The translations under genes and the position numbers were made by a program. A stretch of DNA of 64,000 nucleotides from Sanghuangporus weigelae (lineage: Eukaryota > Basidiomycota > Agaricomycetes > Hymenochaetales > Hymenochaetaceae), in contig CP137329.1 in assembly GCA_033182465.1 (NCBI GenBank), forward strand, positions 930,001-994,000, read 5' to 3'. Below, one piece after another: positions 58,556-64,000 of this stretch (its first letter is position 1; the number at the start of each line of letters is the position of its first letter). Below the pieces are notes generated by a model. The model had not been told where the DNA came from. It saw only the letters and a program-made list of their open reading frames with translations, and did not search any database.

Positions 58556-59860
58556 TGTGCTTAGCACGGATACGGAAGGAAAATGTGGAGTTAAGTGAAG
58601 GCTCAAGGGAGAGGGGCGCAAGCTGATGCTACAAACCATCTTCACCACAGTCAATTTATACGCCAGAGGCCCAAGACATGTGCCAATAAGTTCGGACAAA
58701 ACATCGGAATGCTCTCGGGTCTAAATCATCACCATACTTTATGAAAGATCACGACATGGGCCTTTCGCACCAGTCTGTTGCCTCGTACCGACAGTCACTT
58801 GTGGATTTACATGTATATGACGGGCCGAGCAAGCCAGGAACAGACATTTCGTTGATCGAGGACGGCTAAATATGGCTGGAAACACGGTAAGAAGTTTCGG
58901 AGCCGTCATCGAAGCCGGTCCGCTAGTGAATAAGCAGAAATCAAAGAGCAGATTGTTAAAAGCATTTCGGGAAATTATAGCATAGAAAACGTGGCATCAG
59001 TGAGGATACGAGGCGAACAAGCCTCCATGCCAAGACATTTGCTGAACGCTTCGCAACAGCTTTTATTTCAAGTGTTTCTCCGTTCATATGTCGCCCCGGC
59101 CCGGCAGCAATCCGTGGAAATAGGTGAGGGGAGAACCTGGGACGACATAGCGAAGGTCCTGGCGAGGAATGTCCAAGGCAAAAATATCGCAAAATTTGCA
59201 CGGTATTATGTTGCATTACGTCAATTTATAAGCAATTATAAGTACTTATGAAAGCTCAAAAGGCAAAATAAACCACATACGCGGTTATAAACCTATGCAG
59301 AATTTTGCGATGAAATAGGCCGAAAGACGCGGAGATGAAGATCCGTTGTGCTGCGGATTGGGCTTATGTCTCGAATGCCAAGTACCACTACGAGACTAGG
59401 ATCAGACAACGCTTTCGGAATTCGTGTTGGGCTGGAAGTTCGTATCCAAGGAAGGAAGGAGAAACTGAGTTCGCGTGACACAAAGAACGCGTTAGGTCAC
59501 GAGAACACTGGGTCATTCATAGATTCACGTCACGCGTCGGAGTCCATAATACGAATACGGCGCATATGTCGTCTTCTCACTCCAATGTCTAGGGCATACT
59601 ACTTCGTATCTTTTAAAAAGCTGGTATCGGAGTAATAGCTGACACGATAATCTTAAATGACAGTAGTCCAATGAATACATGAAATGCATGCGCAAAGTCC
59701 ACTAAGGTCCAACACGGCTACAAATATTAATTAATATACGGTACAAGATTGATACAATGTAATGTGAATGTCCAACAAAGAAAAGGCGTGGAGTCCAACA
59801 AAGTCCGTTTGTCAAAGGACGTCATTCCGTGAGGGATCGTCTCGAAGAGTAATTATATTC
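58556..59860. other. Region between the pectate lyase and SSP-2
   Basis: A 1.3 kb stretch without a recognised gene. The open frames at 58991-59251 and 59348-59635 lack supporting features. Confidence 0.45.
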
Positions 59861-60432
59861 TTATGCAACGTTGACGGTGACGTTGGTGATCTCAGAGAAC
59901 AGGGAAGGACCGGCCTGCAGATAGAGATCGGAAGCGAACAAGGAAAACAATCAGTAACCGCGTTCAAATCAACCCCAACGCAGTCGCATCTGTGCTGACT
60001 GATCGTTTTGTACTCACCCCAATGAGGTTGGCATGTGCTACACTCAAAACCGCTGGGCCAGGCTGAATGCCCTCGGGAATAGTGACGCTGAAGTTCTGTA
60101 CGGGAGCTCCATGGAAGCCCGCGCCGCGCTGTGGGTTGAAGGAGCCCGTGTAGAGGAGGGAACCCATTTGTTCCGAGGCATCTTCACAAGGTGATTGATT
60201 GCAGTGGTGAATGAGAATCGCAATGCCAACCTCCGAGGAAGCGCTCAAGGAATCCTGTCATCATAATGAACACATGACTGAAAGAATGAGAAGGAAAACG
60301 CACGGGCTTAAGGACGGAGACTGAGGTGGGTGCTCCTGCTGTAAGGGTTTGGTCAGCGACAGGTGCACCGATGGAAATGCGCTGAGCGAGAGCAGCGGCG
60401 ACAAATGTTAAGAGCACAGCAAGGACTTGCAT
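59861..60432 (-). CDS. SSP-2: small secreted protein, paralogue of SSP-1
   Basis: Signal peptide MQVLAVLLTFVAAALAQ, mature protein of about 140 residues. Exon 1 ends TSVSVLKP; exon 2 reads LSASSEVGIAILIHHCNQSPC, MGSLLYTGSFNPQRG, PVQNFSVTIPEG and AVLSVAHANLIG; exon 3 is AGPSLFSEITNVTVNVA. The paired cysteines (HCNQSPC), N-glycosylation sites (NFS, NVT) and intron positions match SSP-1. There is no recognisable domain, transmembrane segment or GPI signal. It sits 3 kb from the broken copy SSP-3, with the pectate lyase between them. Function unknown. Confidence 0.82.
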
Positions 60433-62863
60433 AGTAATGAAGACGTAAAGTGGGACAAGAGGACAAGAGTATTGAAGGCTAAAGTAGCTCGAAGGAGTAA
60501 AACGAGTTATTGCTGAATCACGGAGGAGCCAGATCTAATGGTTTATATCCTTCCAGGTCCATGCCGAGGGGACGGGGAGATCAAGGGGCTGTGCCTATGC
60601 GCATCATCAGGGAAGGCACGGTTCGAAGCACTGATGACCCGCGACCCGCGAGAAGCGGCGTACTCGAAGGTAGGGTTGCAAATTTTATGTAAAACGCTTC
60701 CGAGTCCTTGTGATGTTTCCGGTCGTTCCATTCTAAAGAAACATAGCATCTCGCACTTCGACCACCCAGAGTGGGTTTGCAGTGCCGTCGTGAAACGTGA
60801 AAACCATCGGAAGATCAGATTGTTCTGGCACATCGGGCATGAAGACCGACTCATCGCAATGAAGATCTGGAATACTAGAGACCGAGTATGAGCGAGGCTG
60901 CGAATAGTTCAATTGAAAGCTCCCATGCCCATGATGATGGTGTTCGTGAGTTGGTGAAATCAGCGTGACAGGGATACGCCAATGCATGTCACGATGTCAC
61001 ATATTTCTGTTTTTGGGAATGCCGGATCCTTCGGGTTTCTTCCTCCCACTCCTTTCTCCCATTCCTCAAAATCAATATTGCTTCTGGACGCACTGCCCAG
61101 TCTTCGCATAAACCCTTCGCGATTGACTGTGGAGTGGTGCGCCAGCCCGTCGCAAATCGCGCAATCCTCACACGTTCGCCGCGAGGTATTCCAGGCTCTG
61201 TGACTTCGGCGCGATGGTTACTTCAGCACAGAGAGTAGAATTTGAGTATAATGAAGACATACTCTCGATGCATGCCATGTGTGTTTCTGTTCGCGCGTGT
61301 CCTTCAACATTCCAATCCAGACCGTGGCTTTCAAGTACTGGTCGAAAAGATTGGTTATATTTCTGGCTACCAGCATCGAAGTCTGTGCTCACACATCTGC
61401 AGCTTTTCCTGAGGTTGTGTATCCGCTTCTGCAATTCTACGAAGCGCATTTGGCTGACGCCGAATGAAGGTGCTTATAGTGCGTGCACAGGCATCATATC
61501 CTTCGCGTGTCCAGCGGATGTATCTCGCTACCAGCTGGTCTGGTTCTCCTCTCGGACCTTTCTTTAAGACTGGGCATGTTATGATCTTCGAACTTCTCCG
61601 TTTAAAAGGCGAACTCACTCTCAATGCATTCGCGCAGCTTCCAAGTGGCAAGACGGAGTGCTAACCCGGAGTCTGAGTCTGAGTCTAGAACTGAAGATGG
61701 CACAGGCCACTTCTGTTATTCAAAGAAGAATCGAGACGGAAGTCGGGACCTACGAGAACGGAGTTGCTTGACGTGCTCCAATTCTTTTTTGGACTCATCC
61801 TCTCCGTCCACTTGTTTGTTTTGCTCCAAGGAACACCATTCTGGTTCTTCCTGTCTATTCTCCGACGGACTGTCCGACGAAGGGTGTACTTGGAGCCGCA
61901 CGTCCTCATCCCGCATGAACTCCAGCTCGAAATATCTCGTACCTGTGGAACGAAGGACACCGGCTGGGACTCCTGCTAGATTCGGCACATCATTTCTTTC
62001 TCCTTCTCTTTCGTTTACAGCTGTTTCAGAAGACCAGTCAGGTGTTTCCTGCGTTCTGGAACTCTGAGCCCTAGAGCATCCTTGCCGAACTATAAACGGC
62101 CACCGTCTTCGTATCGAGCTCTTTAGAAGAGTGTTGATGATCCGGCTGGAACCTCGGAATTTCGGCGCCAGTGCTTTCAACGTGCTCCGCGGCCGCTTAT
62201 CTATGCTGGATAGAACAAATGGATCAAGAAGGAATTATAGAGCAAGCCCGAGGTCCACTCCACGTACATTTATCGGAGCGCAAGAGGGCATCGCAAGGGA
62301 TATTGTGCGCTACGCTTCCGAGTGCTGCGCAAAGTCCACTAGATCCATCAGCACCTTTTCCTGCAGGTTCGCCTTACCTTTCCGTTTTTAGCGAAATGTG
62401 CTAATTCGGACTACATATATCCAGATGATAAGCATAATTGATCTCCGAGGTTATGTCGTCATCCCGAGCACTAGTAGTAGTACTTAAGCGCCCACAAGCA
62501 TCAAAAGGGCAAAGTAAGAGGCTCTGTTCATTAGTGGCGCACCTTGCGGCCATACTAAATGTGCTTGTATCTCCGGTGATGCGTGATGCCGGAACTAAAT
62601 AGGAGTGTTTGCGGCAACTTGCCTTGATCACTACAGGATTGGCGAGGCCGTTCTCTAGTGGATGCGAATTCATTAACGGAAAGTATAGCGAATCCGAGAG
62701 GAGTTATGAAGTTACGGTAGATTCATAGGTAGAATGATGTGCTTGTGACTATTACATACAGCAGTACTGAGATATATGAAACAAAGTAAAATTAAAGTAT
62801 GACATTAAACCGAGAGGTCGATATGAGACTGTGCTTCATAATTGCTCGGAGAAAGAAGTTTTT
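60433..62863. other. Unresolved coding-like region on the minus strand
   Basis: No complete gene could be assembled. On the minus strand 60733-60987 reads PVTLISPTHEHHHHGHG, then PRSYSVSSIPDLHCDESVF and MVFTFHDGTANPLWVVEV, which looks like real protein. A frame upstream of it (about 61000-61200) reads CAICDGLAHHSTVNREGF and DFEEWEKGVGGRNPKDP in a different phase. At 61716-62180 there is an open frame rich in charged residues (FELEFMRDEDVRLQVHPSS). These could be exons of one unrecognised gene or a decayed one. Confidence 0.35.
60542..60547 (-). promoter_or_regulatory. TATA box of SSP-2
   Basis: TATAAA on the minus strand, about 110 nt upstream of the ATG at 60432. A similar element lies about 90 nt before SSP-1. 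Confidence 0.4.
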
Positions 62864-64000
62864 TTATTGTCCATTGCCGTTCTCTTGGTCTGGAGGGAGA
62901 GCGATTGCACCGCCACGTCTGCGTTTATGGAATATCATAGCCACATAGGAGATGACGAGTATAACGGGATGAGCGAATGTGAACACCATAGCCGTTATCT
63001 ATTGACCAATTTCATTAGCATCGGCCCCAGAGTAATCGAATTGCGAGACAGAAAAGGAAAAATGGCCACTTACAGATACAGGTGCACTTTTCGGCGTCTG
63101 TCGCCACACGCTTAGTGCAAGCCATGACGAGCTGACTGTCCATACAATATCGCGTTGGACTGCGATGTAGGCCGCATATAAAGCGTTTAGAGCGAAAAAC
63201 ACGCCGAAACCCTCCCACGCGTAGTTGTTGTAGTACTTGGTCTTTCCTTGTTCCCATGAGTGGCCTATGGCTATGCTGTAAGCGATTTATAAGGGTTGAT
63301 TATTCGTTGAAGGGAAGAAACGGATGGCGACACGCACAATATGGACACAGGTAAAAGTAGAGTAAGTGGCAGATTGAGGAAGAGACGAATTGGAGCATGA
63401 ATGAATGCCGTGTCGAGCGGACGGGCAAGTGCGATGGGATGATAAACGTTCAACACGATGTTCGAGTAGAGAAGAAGAATGATGAGTATTCCGATCAGAA
63501 TTGAAGATAACGTGAAGGCTTTGAGACACTATGGGCATCTAATTAGCGCTCCATATCTCAAGATTGTCGTCGGCAGCGCAGACATACCCAAGCAACAGCC
63601 CAGAATCCCATGACCCAGTTGGCAAGCACGAGCGAAATGCCAGTCCCCTTTATCAGCGCTTGCTAAATTAATGTAAGTAATGTACAAGGGCATGTGGGTG
63701 CGGCGACCCAACCTTGGTCTCTGTCTTCCGCGCCAATACCAGGACAACACAGTACCCGACTTGCATGATATATACAGCAGCAATGTATGTTCCAATAAGA
63801 GAGGGTCTCGGTGTCAAAGAGGTCGGGTACATCCTCGCGACCTCCGCTGTTGAATGACAAACGTCGACCGGAAAGAACCACAACTTTGTCAGACATCTTG
63901 CAACGAGGCGATGGAGAAGAGCACATACCAAGGCTAGGCGATATAGCGAAAGAGCATACACTGACGGCCGCGATGTTGATGAGGAGCGACAAAGGGGTGA
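62864..64000 (-). CDS. Multi-pass membrane protein, partial (5' end outside window)
   Basis: Several hydrophobic exons read in order on the minus strand. They are TPLSLLINIAAVS near the window edge; PTSLTPRPSLIGTYIAAVY with MQVGYCVVLVLARK; ALIKGTGISLVLANW with VMGFWAVAWCLKAF; LIGILIILLLYSN with IVLNVYHPIAL; FLNLPLTLLLPVSI; GHSWEQGKTKYYNNYAWEGF; and ITAMVFTFAHPVILVISYVA, ending FHKRRRGGAIALPPDQENGNGQ with TAA at 62864. This implies at least six transmembrane segments and a short basic cytosolic tail. It resembles fungal membrane proteins of unknown function (possibly the DUF1774 type), but I am not sure of the family. Confidence 0.65.

Noticed and set aside
61624-62067. 147-codon plus-strand Ser-rich open frame
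   Set aside because: Lies opposite a charged minus-strand frame and looks like its complement; neither could be confirmed.

Overview
This window is nuclear DNA from a filamentous basidiomycete, most likely a plant-litter- or wood-associated member of the Agaricomycetes. The evidence is very dense short introns (about 40-75 nt, GT-AG, one with a perfect TACTAAC branch site), a tandem array of basidiomycete-type cytochrome P450s, two AA9 lytic polysaccharide monooxygenases, a PL1 pectate lyase and a copper-fist transcription factor. Nothing in it is prokaryotic. Almost every gene is split, so gene spans below run from start to stop codon across introns. Exon joins were made by eye.

Region 1 to 25 kb is a P450 array. 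A degenerate 3' end of one P450 (P450-A) opens the window, followed by a UPF3-like nonsense-mediated-decay gene and a complete plus-strand P450 (P450-B). Then come four apparently intact minus-strand P450s in tandem (P450-C, D, E, F) and a clear minus-strand pseudogene (P450-G). Two older P450 scraps, one C-terminal and one N-terminal, lie in the spacers. P450-F and P450-G form a recent segmental duplication that includes their 3' spacers. The G-side spacer was later split by about 2.4 kb of nested TA-flanked inverted-repeat elements (19895-22266).

Region 26 to 34 kb holds a SUZ-domain protein, an M20 Cys-Gly-type dipeptidase, a small secreted protein of an undescribed family (SSP-1), and a 1.83 kb hAT-like non-autonomous element. 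That element has an 8-bp target duplication and carries a 1.09 kb near-perfect foldback and a 130-bp MITE nested inside it. Region 34 to 42 kb holds an unrecognised secreted protein, two tandem AA9 LPMOs, and a head-to-head pair of URM1 and a mitochondrial Obg-type GTPase.

Region 42 to 64 kb holds a displaced P450 (P450-H), an alanine aminotransferase with two possible starts (mitochondrial and cytosolic), a copper-fist regulator with a one-codon first exon, and a zuotin-like ribosome-associated J protein. It continues with a broken copy of the small secreted family, a pectate lyase, a second live copy of that family (SSP-2), an unresolved coding-like stretch, and a partial multi-pass membrane protein at the right edge.

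Functionally the window mixes housekeeping genes (UPF3, SUZ protein, URM1, Obg, ALT, zuotin, dipeptidase) with fast-evolving secreted and oxidative genes (P450s, AA9s, pectate lyase, small secreted proteins). The accessory genes show duplication, decay and transposon insertion. The housekeeping genes look intact. No polyketide synthase, NRPS or terpene synthase is visible, so nothing here ties the P450 array to a metabolite pathway. No tRNA, rRNA or CRISPR was recognised.
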